A stretch of 64,000 nucleotides of DNA from Pseudaquabacterium terrae (GCF_013266755.1 NZ_JABRWJ010000003.1:496001-560000), one strand, 5' to 3'; counted from the first letter of the stretch, positions 52,235-61,089 are shown. Program-made: numbers and translations. Notes: a model not told the origin generated them from the sequence alone.

Positions 52235-52722
52235 GGTGGCGTGGCGTCGCCAAAGTTCAGCAGCGCGTCGCCGGTGACGCGGCACAGGCGCCAATCGGGC
52301 AGCAGCGTCGCGCCCAGCTTCTCGTAAAAGCGGATCGCGTTCTCGTTCCAGTCGAGCACGCACCACTCGAAGCGGCCATAACCGCGCCCGACCGCCACCG
52401 CGGCGAGCATCGACAGCAGCGCGCGGCCGATCCCGAGGTTGCGGTAGGCCGGTTGAATGTACAAGTCCTCGAGGTACAGCCCGGGCTTGGCGAGGAAGGT
52501 CGAGAAATTGGTGAAGCACAGCGCGAAGCCGATCACCGTGTCACCGACGGTCGCGACCCACGCTTCGGCCGCCGGCTTGTGGCCGAACAGGTGCGGCTCG
52601 AGCGACTCGGGCGTCACCTGCAGCAGGTGCGTCAGGTGCTCGAATTCGGCGAGCTCGGTGATCAGGCCGACGATCGCCGGCACGTCCTGCGGCAGCGCCG
52701 CACGCAGAGAAAAGGAAGCCAT
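52231..52722 (-). CDS. GNAT family N-acetyltransferase
   Basis: The 163-residue protein has the GNAT acetyl-CoA loop (RNLGIGRALL) and the diamine-acetyltransferase-like ending (LDWNENAIRFYEKLGA). The substrate is unknown. Upstream, CAGAAT ends six bases before the ATG, and no ribosome site is seen, so a leaderless mRNA is possible but weaker than the other cases. Confidence 0.86.
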   Translation of the reverse strand: MASFSLRAALPQDVPAIVGLITELAEFEHLTHLLQVTPESLEPHLFGHKPAAEAWVATVGDTVIGFALCFTNFSTFLAKPGLYLEDLYIQPAYRNLGIGRALLSMLAAVAVGRGYGRFEWCVLDWNENAIRFYEKLGATLLPDWRLCRVTGDALLNFGDATPP

Positions 52723-52728
52723 GCGGGC

Positions 52729-52734
52729 ATTCTG
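52729..52734 (-). promoter_or_regulatory. Weak -10 box positioned for a leaderless transcript (GNAT gene)
   Basis: On the minus strand CAGAAT ends six bases before the ATG at 52722. The box is a poorer match than the others in this set. Confidence 0.3.
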
Positions 52735-52770
52735 GCACCGTGCCAGCGCAGTTCCGGCGGGCGCCGCCGC

Positions 52771-52830
52771 CGGCCCGCCCCAAGGCGGCTGCGCCCCCTC
52801 GGGGGGCAGGAGCGCAGCGACGTGGGGGCC
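52771..52830. repeat. GC-rich intergenic repeat element, copy 2
   Basis: Contains CCCCCTCGGGGGG at 52794-52806, identical to the core at 258-270, with CCCAAGG nearby. It separates the divergent GNAT and hydrolase genes and lies just upstream of the hydrolase -10 box. Confidence 0.5.
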
Positions 52831-52838
52831 ACATTCGC

Positions 52839-52844
52839 TAGAGT
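52839..52844 (+). promoter_or_regulatory. -10 box positioned for a leaderless transcript (alpha/beta hydrolase gene)
   Basis: TAGAGT ends six bases before the ATG at 52851, placing +1 on the start codon. No Shine-Dalgarno sequence precedes the gene. Confidence 0.45.
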
Positions 52845-52850
52845 CGCCCG

Positions 52851-53762
52851 ATGACCTCGCCCTACTTGCCGAAGCGCGCCGCGCGCAGCCTCTGGTTTCC
52901 TCTGCGCGGCCTGCGCCATCACGCGTTGCTGTGGGGCGATCTGCAGCAGGTGACGCCCGATCGTCCGCTGCGCGTGCTGATGCACGGCTGGATGGACCTG
53001 GGCGCCTCGTTCCAGTTCGTCGTCGACGGGCTCGATCCGGTGCGGCCGGTGCTGGCGGCCGACTGGCGCGGCTTCGGCCAGACCGCAGCGCCCGCCGCCG
53101 ACGCCTACTGGTTTCCCGACTATCTCGGCGACCTCGACGCGCTGCTCGACGCGGTGTCGCCCGAGCTGCCGGTCGACCTGCTCGGCCACAGCATGGGCGG
53201 CAACGTCGTGATGGCCTATGCCGGCGTGCGCCCGCAGCGCGTGCGGCGGCTGATCAACCTCGAAGGTTTCGGCCTGCCCGATGTGCCGGCCGACGACGCA
53301 CCGGCGCGGCTCGTGCGCTGGCTCGACGAATTGAAGGCTCCGGCGATGCTGCGCGACTACGACAGCGCCGCGGCGGTCGCCGAGCGCCTGCGCAAGAGCA
53401 ATCCGCGGCTGTCACCCGAACATGCCGAGTGGCTCGCGACGCACTGGGCCGCGCCCGCCGCCGATGGCCGCTGGCAGCTGCGCGCCGACGCGGCGCACAA
53501 GCGCATCAATCCCGTGCCCTACCGCGCGGCCGAAGCCGTGGCGATGTGGCGGCGCATCGCCGCGCCGGTGCTGTGGGTCGAAGGCCGCGAGACGCGGATC
53601 GCGAGTGCCTGGGCCGGCCGCTATCCGCGCGCCGAGTTCGATGCCCGCCTGGCTGTCGTGCCGACGCTCGAGCGCGCGGTGATCGACGACGCCGGCCACA
53701 TGCTGCACCACGACCAGCCTGAAGCGCTCGCCGCGGTGATCGAGAAGTTCTGGCGCGCCTGA
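52851..53762 (+). CDS. Alpha/beta hydrolase
   Basis: The 303-residue protein has the fold's nucleophile elbow GHSMGG, oxyanion region HGWMD and histidine in DDAGHMLHHDQP, a complete triad if the acid is in WVEGRET. No signal peptide is visible, so it is cytoplasmic. Substrate unknown. It is convergent with the histidine kinase 12 bases away. Confidence 0.88.
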   Translation: MTSPYLPKRAARSLWFPLRGLRHHALLWGDLQQVTPDRPLRVLMHGWMDLGASFQFVVDGLDPVRPVLAADWRGFGQTAAPAADAYWFPDYLGDLDALLDAVSPELPVDLLGHSMGGNVVMAYAGVRPQRVRRLINLEGFGLPDVPADDAPARLVRWLDELKAPAMLRDYDSAAAVAERLRKSNPRLSPEHAEWLATHWAAPAADGRWQLRADAAHKRINPVPYRAAEAVAMWRRIAAPVLWVEGRETRIASAWAGRYPRAEFDARLAVVPTLERAVIDDAGHMLHHDQPEALAAVIEKFWRA

Positions 53763-53774
53763 CGCGCCGCCGTC

Positions 53775-56534
53775 CTACGCCGCACCCTCCGCCGCCACCT
53801 CGCCGCCGGGCCGCTCGCGCGGCACCGTGAAGCTGAACGTCGAGCCCGCGCCGGGCGTGCTGGCGACCCACAGCCGGCCGCCGAAGTGCTCGACGATCTG
53901 GCGGCTGATCGGCAGGCCCAGCCCGGTGCCTTGTGGCTTGCCGGTCAAGGTGTCGCCGACCTGGCGGAACTTCTCGAAGATCGTGTCCTGGTCGGCACCG
54001 GCGATGCCGGCGCCGTTGTCGACCACGTCGACCTGCAGCGCCTGCGGCAGCACCTGCAGCCGGATGGCGACGCGGCCGGCCGCGCGGTCGCAGAACTTCG
54101 CCGCGTTGGACAGCAGGTTCAGCATCACCTGCAGCAGCCGGTCGCGGTCGGCATGCACGCGCGGCACCTCGGCGGGCAGATCGAGCTGCAGCTCGACGCG
54201 CTGCTCCTCGAGCAGCTGGCTGGTCGTCGACGCCGCGTCCTCGATCACCTCCTTCAGGTCGACCTCGGCCGGGTGCCATTCGGCCTGGCCGGCTTCGAGC
54301 TTCGCCAGGTCGAGCACCTGGTTGATCATGCGCGTCAGGCGCTCGCTTTCGCGCACGATGATGGCGATGAACTGGCGCCGCTTCTCGAGCTCCAGCCGCG
54401 GGTCGTTGTGCAGGATCTCGGAGAAGGCGCGGATCGAGGTCAGCGGCGTGCGCAGCTCGTGCGTGACGGTCGAGATGAAGTCGTCCTTCATGCGGTCGAG
54501 CTCCTGCAGCCGCGCGTTGGCGGCCCGCAGCTCGGCGCTGGCCGCCTGCAGCTCGCGCGCCTGCTGCTCGACCTGGCGGCTGTAGGCCATCACCTGCGAG
54601 GCCTCGTCGAGGATGTCGAGCACCTCGTCCATCGACAGCGGCTCTTCCTGCACCACCGAAGCCAGCATCACGCGCGCCGACGCGGCGCCGATCGCGCCGG
54701 CGAGCAGGTTCTGCGCGAAGTGCACCAGGTCGGCATCGGGCACCAGGTCGCGCGCAGACTTGCGGCCGCGCCGCTGCGCGTAGTCGGCGAAGTCGGCCTC
54801 GGCGCGCTCGGGGCCGATGAAGCGGCCGACCAGCGTGATGACCTCCTCGATCGATGCGCTGCCGCGCCACAGGCTCGAGCCGCGGCCGGCGACCTTGAAG
54901 ACATCGACGAACAGCAGCGCCTGCGCATGGTCGCGGATGCTCTGGCGGCCGAGCAGCGACACCGCGACATAACCGCCGACGTTGGCCAGCATGCTCCAGA
55001 ACAGCGCGTGGCTGATGTCGTCGAGCCCGGCGAGGCCGAACAGCGCGGTGGGCTTCAGCAGCGCGATGCCGAACGGGCCTTGTTCGATGAAGGAGATCGG
55101 CAGCCAGTCGGATTTCGCGAACGAGGGCAGCAGCAGCGTGTAGGCCCACAGCGCGAAGCCCGCCGTCAGCCCGGTCAGCGCACCGGCATGCGTGCCCTGC
55201 TTCCAGTACATGCCGCCCAGCAGCGCCGGCGCGAACTGCGCCACCGCGGCGAAGGACACCAGGCCGATCGACACCAGCGCATAGGCTTCGCCGGCGGCGC
55301 GGTAGTAGACGTAGCCGAGCATCATCAGCAGCACGATCGCGCCGCGGCGGATCGCCAGCAGCAGCCCCGACAGGTCGCGCTGCTTCGACAGCGCCAGCGC
55401 CTTCCAGCGCAGCAGCACCGGCATCACCAGGTCGTTGCAGATCATCGTCGACAGCGCGATCGTCTCGACGATCACCATGCCGGTGGCCGCCGACAGCCCG
55501 CCGATGAAGACCAGCAGCGTCAAGGCCTCGCGGCCGTGCGCCATCGGCAGGGTCAGCACGAAGGTGTCGGCATCGACTAAGCCGGGCGGAAAGTGCATCA
55601 GGCCGGCGAAGGTGATCGGCAGCACGAAGATGTTGATCGCCAGCAGGTAGGCGGGGAAGAGCCAGATCGCCTTCGTCAGGTGGTTCTCGTTGACGTTCTC
55701 GACCACGCTGATCTGGAATTGGCGCGGCAGGAACAGGATCGACAACATCGACAGGAAGACCAGCGAGGCCCACGAGCCGTAGCTGCCGGCCGAGCCCGAC
55801 AGCCGCAGCAGCTGTTCGGCCTGCGGCAATTGCGCCGCGCGCGCGAACAGGTCGGCGAAGCCGTCGTAGAGGCCGAAGGTGACGAACAGGCCGACGGCGA
55901 GGAAGGCGCACAGCTTGACCACCGATTCGAAGGCGATCGCCGCGACCATGCCCTCGTGGCGCTCGGTGGCGTCGAGGTGGCGGGTGCCGAACAGCAGCGT
56001 GAAGGCGCCCAGCAGCAGCGCGACGTAGAGCGCGGTGTCGGCCAGGATGCCGACCGCCTGGCCCTTGGCCGGCATCACCACCGCCGGGTACTGCAGCAGG
56101 ATCAGGAAGCTCGTCGACACCGCCTTCAGCTGCAGCGCGATGTACGGAATGATGCCGACCACCGCGATCACCGTGACCAGCCCGCCGAGCAGGCTGCTCT
56201 TGCCGTAGCGCGCGGCGATGAAGTCGGCGATCGACGTGATGCGGTGCACCTTGCTGATGCGGATCATCTTGCGCAGCACCAGCCAGAACAGCGCGGCCAT
56301 CAAGGTCGGCCCGAGGTAGATCGGCAGGAAACCGACGCCGTTGGCCGCGGCCCGCCCGACGCTGCCGTAGAAGGTCCACGACGTGGCGTAGACGGCCATC
56401 GACAGCGCGTAGATCGTCGGGTTGGCGATGATCGAGCGGCCTGAGTCGGCGCGCTTGTCGCCGTAGTAGGCGATCGCGAACAGCACGCCGAGGTAGGCGA
56501 ACGAGATCAGCAGGATCACGCCACCGAGCAGCAT
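53775..56534 (-). CDS. Sodium/solute symporter-histidine kinase fusion (CbrA/CrbS-like)
   Basis: The 919-residue protein has an SSS-type transporter domain (about 1-480, up to thirteen hydrophobic segments), an intermediate region resembling the STAC linker (FAQNLLAGAIGAASARVML), a coiled coil, a HisKA domain with H692 in STVTHELRTPL, and a HATPase domain ending in GTGLGLP. This is the architecture of kinases that sense carbon sources through a transporter, such as CbrA and CrbS. It has no C-terminal receiver. It is the last gene of the seven-gene minus-strand cluster. Confidence 0.9.
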   Translation of the reverse strand: MLLGGVILLISFAYLGVLFAIAYYGDKRADSGRSIIANPTIYALSMAVYATSWTFYGSVGRAAANGVGFLPIYLGPTLMAALFWLVLRKMIRISKVHRITSIADFIAARYGKSSLLGGLVTVIAVVGIIPYIALQLKAVSTSFLILLQYPAVVMPAKGQAVGILADTALYVALLLGAFTLLFGTRHLDATERHEGMVAAIAFESVVKLCAFLAVGLFVTFGLYDGFADLFARAAQLPQAEQLLRLSGSAGSYGSWASLVFLSMLSILFLPRQFQISVVENVNENHLTKAIWLFPAYLLAINIFVLPITFAGLMHFPPGLVDADTFVLTLPMAHGREALTLLVFIGGLSAATGMVIVETIALSTMICNDLVMPVLLRWKALALSKQRDLSGLLLAIRRGAIVLLMMLGYVYYRAAGEAYALVSIGLVSFAAVAQFAPALLGGMYWKQGTHAGALTGLTAGFALWAYTLLLPSFAKSDWLPISFIEQGPFGIALLKPTALFGLAGLDDISHALFWSMLANVGGYVAVSLLGRQSIRDHAQALLFVDVFKVAGRGSSLWRGSASIEEVITLVGRFIGPERAEADFADYAQRRGRKSARDLVPDADLVHFAQNLLAGAIGAASARVMLASVVQEEPLSMDEVLDILDEASQVMAYSRQVEQQARELQAASAELRAANARLQELDRMKDDFISTVTHELRTPLTSIRAFSEILHNDPRLELEKRRQFIAIIVRESERLTRMINQVLDLAKLEAGQAEWHPAEVDLKEVIEDAASTTSQLLEEQRVELQLDLPAEVPRVHADRDRLLQVMLNLLSNAAKFCDRAAGRVAIRLQVLPQALQVDVVDNGAGIAGADQDTIFEKFRQVGDTLTGKPQGTGLGLPISRQIVEHFGGRLWVASTPGAGSTFSFTVPRERPGGEVAAEGAA

Positions 56535-56549
56535 GTCCTGGTTTCCGGC

Positions 56550-56750
56550 TCAGCTGCCGCGCTCGACGGCGAGGATCATCAAGACGATCAGCAGCGCCCA
56601 GACGGCGAACAGGTAGGCGTACAGCAGCGGGATGCCGAGCACCGTGCCGCCGACGTTGAACAGCGACAGCAGCGGGTAGCTGAACATCAGGCAGCCGAAC
56701 ACGAACAAGGCCACCAGCCGCTGCGCCTTGATCAGCCGGTGGGTGCTCAT
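56550..56750 (-). CDS. Small two-helix membrane protein
   Basis: The 66-residue protein has two hydrophobic segments (VALFVFGCLMFSYPLL and LLYAYLFAVWALLIVLMI) and charged ends. I do not recognise a family; it resembles small partner subunits of sodium symporters in size. Its ATG follows the DUF4212 stop with no gap (TAGATG), and the symporter-kinase starts 15 bases later, so it is part of the same unit. Confidence 0.72.
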   Translation of the reverse strand: MSTHRLIKAQRLVALFVFGCLMFSYPLLSLFNVGGTVLGIPLLYAYLFAVWALLIVLMILAVERGS

Positions 56751-57008
56751 CTAGTCGTCCTCGGCGACGCCGTATTCCTTGTCCAGCTTGCTCATGTAGC
56801 TGGCGTAGTACCAGATGATCAGGCAGTAGACGATCAGCGCCCCCTGCGACGCGACCCAGAAGCTGAACGGCCAGCCGAAGAAGCTGAAGTTCAGCTCGCC
56901 CGCGAAGTAGCCGAACACGAAGGTCACGAAGAACCAGATCGCCAGCAGGATGCCGATGATGCGCAGGTTCCTGGACCAGTAGGTGCGGGGCTTGTCGGCG
57001 ACGGGCAT
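56751..57008 (-). CDS. DUF4212 small subunit of a sodium:solute symporter
   Basis: The 85-residue protein is DUF4212, with YWSRNLRIIGILLAIWF and FGWPFSFWVASQGALIVYCLIIWYYA-type helices. The family is the small subunit paired with SSS transporters of the VC_2705 type. Here the only SSS domain nearby is in the kinase fusion, so it may be a subunit of the sensor (inference). Confidence 0.87.
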   Translation of the reverse strand: MPVADKPRTYWSRNLRIIGILLAIWFFVTFVFGYFAGELNFSFFGWPFSFWVASQGALIVYCLIIWYYASYMSKLDKEYGVAEDD

Positions 57009-57049
57009 GGGCTTGAAGGTCTCCAGTGGGCGCGAGCTTGCGGGCGAGC

Positions 57050-57070
57050 CCCGGCGCGAGGCCAGCCGGG
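57050..57070 (-). terminator. Weak hairpin inside the signalling cluster
   Basis: CCCGGC (57050-57055) and GCCGGG (57065-57070) pair with a 9-base loop between the Ser/Thr kinase stop and the DUF4212 start. It may split the cluster into two transcripts; no T-tract is present. Confidence 0.3.
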
Positions 57071-57101
57071 CTAACCCTGAGTCATTGTCCCGTCGCCACG
57101 C

Positions 57102-58523
57102 TCACTCCACCGGGCTCTCGTCCGCCGGCCGCACGCGCACGACGGTGACACTGCACGGTGCTTCGCTGAAGACCTGCGCTGCAACGCCGCCACGCAGCCG
57201 CACCAGGCCACGCGCGGGCGCACCGACGAGGATCTGGTCGACCTTGTTGGCGCGTGCGTACTCGATCAGCGCCGCGGCCGGGTTGCCGGACTCGATGACG
57301 TGAAAGGTCACCCGCTCCTCCGGCAGCTGCAGCGGCTTGGCCCAGTGGCGCAGCTGCACCAGGTGCTTGATGTGCAGGCCGGTGGCCGAGTTCTCGGGGC
57401 GCTCGGCGCCGAGCGCCGGTTCCGGCGGCGTCACGGTGACGCAGGCGATGCGGCACTGGTTCTGCGCCGCGATCAGCCGGCGCACGGCGTCGCGCAGTGC
57501 CTCGAACAGCGCTTCGTTGGTCAGCCAGGTGGCGATCGCCACGACGACGATCGGTGCGACGTTGACCTGCACCGATGCCGGCGGGCACGGCCCGGGCTCG
57601 AAGCCCGTCGCCCACAGCCAGCGGCGCAGGCGGCGGCGCCAACCGGCGCGCTGCAGCCGCTCGCCGCGCTCGGTGATCGCCACCTGGTCGTGATTCGACA
57701 GGTCGAAGGCCACCTGGGCGGCCGACGCGTAACGCTGCGCCGCTTCGACCTCCAGGCAGCGCAGCACGATCTCCTGCAGCCACGGCGGCGTCTCGCGCAG
57801 CAGCGCCCGCGGCGGCGTCGGGTCGCGGTACAGGCGCTGGCGCAGCGCCGACGTCGTCGTCGGCATGCCGAACGGCAGGCGGCCGGTCGTCAGCTCGTAG
57901 AGCATCACGCCGAGCGCGAAGATGTCGCTGCGCGGATCGCAGCGCACGCCGAGGATCTGTTCCGGCGACATGTAGGGCCGGTTGCCGACGGGGAAGCGGA
58001 ACTCCTCGGCCAGCAGGTCGGGGAAGCGGCTGTGGTGGGCGAGGCCCAGATCGATCAGCACCGCGCTGCCGTCGGCCCGGTACATCACGTTGGCCGGCTT
58101 GAGATCCAGGTGCACGACGTCCTGCTGGTGCAGCTCGTACAGCGCCAGCGCCACCGCCGCGCCCAGCCGCGCCACCTCCTGCGGCGGCAGCGGCGTGCGC
58201 GCGATCCAGTCCTCCAGCGATGGGCCGTCCAGGTACTCCATCACCAGGTACGGGCAGGTCTCGACATCGCCGGTGCAGATCAGCCGCGGCACGTGCGGGC
58301 CGGACAGCACGCCCAGCACCAGACGCTCGACCTCGAAGCTGATGACGTTCGTCGCCGACTCGCCGATGCCCAGCCGCGGGATCTTGATGACCAGCGGCAG
58401 CGGCCCGTGGGGGCCGACCAGCCGGTGGATCACCGCCATGCCGCCGGTATGGATCTTCTCGCCGAGGCGGAAGCCGTCGATCTCGTCGCCGGCCTTGGGC
58501 CGCGCCAGCACGGTGTTAGCCAC
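57102..58523 (-). CDS. Ser/Thr protein kinase fused to a universal-stress-protein domain
   Basis: The 473-residue protein has a Hanks-type kinase domain (about 14-285) with the lysine K47 (VIKIPR), E65, the catalytic HLDLKPAN (D140), DLG at 158 and SPEQ in place of APE, all consistent with activity. A C-terminal USP domain follows (about 318-470), with the nucleotide-binding pattern VGAPARG then SEAPCSVTVV. This combination is uncommon. The start overlaps the phosphatase stop by eight bases. Confidence 0.88.
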   Translation of the reverse strand: MANTVLARPKAGDEIDGFRLGEKIHTGGMAVIHRLVGPHGPLPLVIKIPRLGIGESATNVISFEVERLVLGVLSGPHVPRLICTGDVETCPYLVMEYLDGPSLEDWIARTPLPPQEVARLGAAVALALYELHQQDVVHLDLKPANVMYRADGSAVLIDLGLAHHSRFPDLLAEEFRFPVGNRPYMSPEQILGVRCDPRSDIFALGVMLYELTTGRLPFGMPTTTSALRQRLYRDPTPPRALLRETPPWLQEIVLRCLEVEAAQRYASAAQVAFDLSNHDQVAITERGERLQRAGWRRRLRRWLWATGFEPGPCPPASVQVNVAPIVVVAIATWLTNEALFEALRDAVRRLIAAQNQCRIACVTVTPPEPALGAERPENSATGLHIKHLVQLRHWAKPLQLPEERVTFHVIESGNPAAALIEYARANKVDQILVGAPARGLVRLRGGVAAQVFSEAPCSVTVVRVRPADESPVE

Positions 58524-59259
58524 CGTTCTCGAGCCGCAGCGCCAGCCGCTCGGGCAGGCCGGCCGCGCGCACCTTCGCGGCGGCGGTAGCGACGTCGTAC
58601 GGAACGCGGAAGAAGGTCAGCCGGGCGCGCGGCAGGTCGAGCAGCGCGTAGCAGGCCTCGTAGTTGCCATCGCGCGGCTGCCCCGCCGAGCCGACGATCG
58701 CCAGCCACTGGCGATGCGGCCCGATCGGGATGGCGCTGCCGGGCACCGGCTGGAACGGCATCGGCCGCCCGCCGGCACCGATGTAGTACAGCACCGGCTC
58801 GTGCACATGGCCGCAGAAGAGGTAAGTGGTGCCGGCCGCACGCATGCTGGCCTGGGCCTGCAGCGGGCTGCTGACGTAGTCCCACTGCTCGGGCGCGACG
58901 GCGCTGGCATGCACGAAGGTGATCGGGTCCTCGCGCACGATCATCGGCAGGCCGTCGAGGAAGCTGCGCTGGCGCGCGCTCAAGACCGCGCGCGTCCATT
59001 CGATCGCCGCCTGCGCACTGGCGGTCATCGGTTCGACCGGCCGGCCGAGCACCGCCGCGTCATGGTTGCCGAGCACCGCCACCGCGCCCTGCGCCACGTG
59101 CTGCTCGACCAGCTCGAGCACCGCGCCGGGATCCGCGCCGTAGCCGACCAGGTCGCCCAGGAAGGCATGCCGATCGGCGCCCTGCTGCCGGGCATGGTCC
59201 AGGCAGGCGCTGAGCGCCTCGAGGTTGCTGTGGATGTCCGCGAAAAGGGCCAGCTTCAT
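58516..59259 (-). CDS. Calcineurin-type metallophosphatase (YfcE/ApaH-like)
   Basis: The 247-residue protein has the metal motifs D8xH10 (FADIHSN), GDLVGYG, GNHD and GHVHE, as in calcineurin-fold phosphatases. The start at M of MKLALFADIH is chosen because the fold starts there; the frame is open further upstream. It overlaps the kinase gene by eight bases, so the two are co-translated. A role in reversing the kinase, or in nucleotide turnover, is inferred. Confidence 0.87.
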   Translation of the reverse strand: MKLALFADIHSNLEALSACLDHARQQGADRHAFLGDLVGYGADPGAVLELVEQHVAQGAVAVLGNHDAAVLGRPVEPMTASAQAAIEWTRAVLSARQRSFLDGLPMIVREDPITFVHASAVAPEQWDYVSSPLQAQASMRAAGTTYLFCGHVHEPVLYYIGAGGRPMPFQPVPGSAIPIGPHRQWLAIVGSAGQPRDGNYEACYALLDLPRARLTFFRVPYDVATAAAKVRAAGLPERLALRLENGG

Positions 59260-59334
59260 GAAGGCATCGATCCCCTGCGGCCGAAGGTCGCAGGGGATCA
59301 TCATGCGCGCAGCCCGCCGCGCTGTCAGTGCCGC

Positions 59335-61014
59335 TCAGGCGTGAATGTCGCGGTCCTTGGTCTCGGGCAGGAAGAAGGTGCCCAGCACCGCCGTCATCAG
59401 CGCCACCACGATCGGGTACCACAGGCCATAGTAGATGTCGCCGGTGGCCGCCACCATCGCGAAGGCCGTCGTCGGCAGGAAACCGCCGAACCAGCCGTTG
59501 CCGATGTGATACGGCAGCGACATCGAGGTGTAGCGGATGCGCGTCGGGAACAGTTCGACCAGCCAGGCGGCGATCGGGCCGTAGACCATCGTCACGTAGA
59601 TGACGAGGATCGTCAGCAGCAGCAGCACCATCGGAATGTTGATCTTCGCCGGATCGGCCTTGGTCGGGTAGCCGGCGGTCTTGACGGCCTCGGTCACCGT
59701 CTTGTCGAAGGTGGCGAACTGCGTCTTGAAATCGGCCGGCGGCAGGCTGGTGCCCTCGAAGGCCGGGATGATCGTCGGGCCGATCTTGATCGTCGCCGCC
59801 GTGCCGGCCGGCGCCACCTCGTTGGTGTAGTTGATCGCGCGCTTGGCCATCGCGCTCTTGGCGATGTCGCAGGAGCTGGTGAATCTGGCCTTGCCGACCG
59901 GGTCGAACTGGAACGAGCACTGTGCCGGGTCGGCGACGATGGTGACCGGATTCTTCGCCTGCGCCTCGAAGATCGCCGGGTTGGCGTACTGCGTCAGCGC
60001 CTTGAAGATCGGGAAGTAGGTTGCCGCGGCGATCAGGCAGCCGAGCATGATGATCGGCTTGCGGCCGATCTTGTCGGACAGCCAGCCGAAGACCAGGAAG
60101 AACGGCGTGCCGATGGCCAGCGAGCCGGCGATCAGCAGGTTGGCGGTCGTGCCGTCGACCTTCAGGGTCTGCAGCATGAAGAACAGCGCGTAGAACTGGC
60201 CCGTGTACCAGACCACCGCCTGGCCGGCCGTGCCGCCGAGCAGGATCAGGATCACGATCTTCAGGTTCGGCCAGCGCAGGAACGATTCGGTCAGCGGCGC
60301 GCGCGAGGCCTTGCCCTCTTCCTTCATTTTCTTGAACACCGGCGACTCGTTGAGCTGCAGACGGATGTAGACCGAGATCGCCAGCAGCAGGATCGACAGC
60401 AGGAACGGGATGCGCCAGCCCCAGTCGTCGAAGGCCGGCCCCATCGCGAGGCGACAGCCCAGGATCACCAGCAGCGACAGGAAGAGCCCGAGCGTCGCCG
60501 TGGTCTGGATGTAGCTGGTGTAGTAGCCCCGCTTGCCCTGTGGTGCGTGCTCGGCCACGTAGGTGGCGGCGCCGCCGTACTCGCCGCCGAGCGCCAGGCC
60601 CTGCAACAGCCGCAGCACGATCAGGATGATCGGCGCGGCGACGCCGATGGCCGCGTAGGCCGGCAGCATGCCGACGATCGCGGTGGACACGCCCATGATC
60701 AGGATCGTGATCAGGAAGGTGTACTTGCGGCCGATCATGTCGCCGAGGCGGCCGAAGATGATCGCGCCGAAGGGCCGCACCGCAAAGCCGGCCGCAAAGG
60801 CCAGCAGCGCGAAGATGAACGCGGTGGTCTCGTTGACGCCGGCGAAGAACTGCTTGCTGATGATCGGCGCCAGCGAGCCGTACAGGTAGAAGTCGTACCA
60901 CTCGAAGACGGTGCCGAGCGACGACGCGAAGATCACGCGTCGCTCGTCCTTGGTCATGCCCTGTTGCTGCGGTGTGCCCACCGCGGTGGCCGTTCTGGCC
61001 GTTCCGTTAGACAT
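59335..61014 (-). CDS. MFS transporter, metabolite:H+ symporter (MHS) family, with a large periplasmic insertion
   Basis: The 559-residue protein has the MHS signatures (FEWYDFYLYG, GRLGDMIGRKY, GGEYGGA) and twelve helices. Between the ninth and tenth lies an insertion of about 115 residues (about 340-458), expected to face the periplasm and containing two cysteines (366 and 382). GGAGAGG before ATG is a good ribosome site. Members take up dicarboxylates, citrate or betaine; this substrate is unknown. Confidence 0.9.
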   Translation of the reverse strand: MSNGTARTATAVGTPQQQGMTKDERRVIFASSLGTVFEWYDFYLYGSLAPIISKQFFAGVNETTAFIFALLAFAAGFAVRPFGAIIFGRLGDMIGRKYTFLITILIMGVSTAIVGMLPAYAAIGVAAPIILIVLRLLQGLALGGEYGGAATYVAEHAPQGKRGYYTSYIQTTATLGLFLSLLVILGCRLAMGPAFDDWGWRIPFLLSILLLAISVYIRLQLNESPVFKKMKEEGKASRAPLTESFLRWPNLKIVILILLGGTAGQAVVWYTGQFYALFFMLQTLKVDGTTANLLIAGSLAIGTPFFLVFGWLSDKIGRKPIIMLGCLIAAATYFPIFKALTQYANPAIFEAQAKNPVTIVADPAQCSFQFDPVGKARFTSSCDIAKSAMAKRAINYTNEVAPAGTAATIKIGPTIIPAFEGTSLPPADFKTQFATFDKTVTEAVKTAGYPTKADPAKINIPMVLLLLTILVIYVTMVYGPIAAWLVELFPTRIRYTSMSLPYHIGNGWFGGFLPTTAFAMVAATGDIYYGLWYPIVVALMTAVLGTFFLPETKDRDIHA

Positions 61015-61089
61015 GCAACCTCTCCTCAGGTTTGTCGGCGAGCGACGGGCCGCCGGTCCGATCGAGACGATGGAGACTCTCCTGCGTTC

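Noticed and set aside
53506-56379. Minus-strand frame of 957 codons covering the symporter-kinase in another frame
   Set aside because: The overlapping frame 53775-56534 has complete transporter and kinase motifs; this one is Arg/Pro-rich with no domain.
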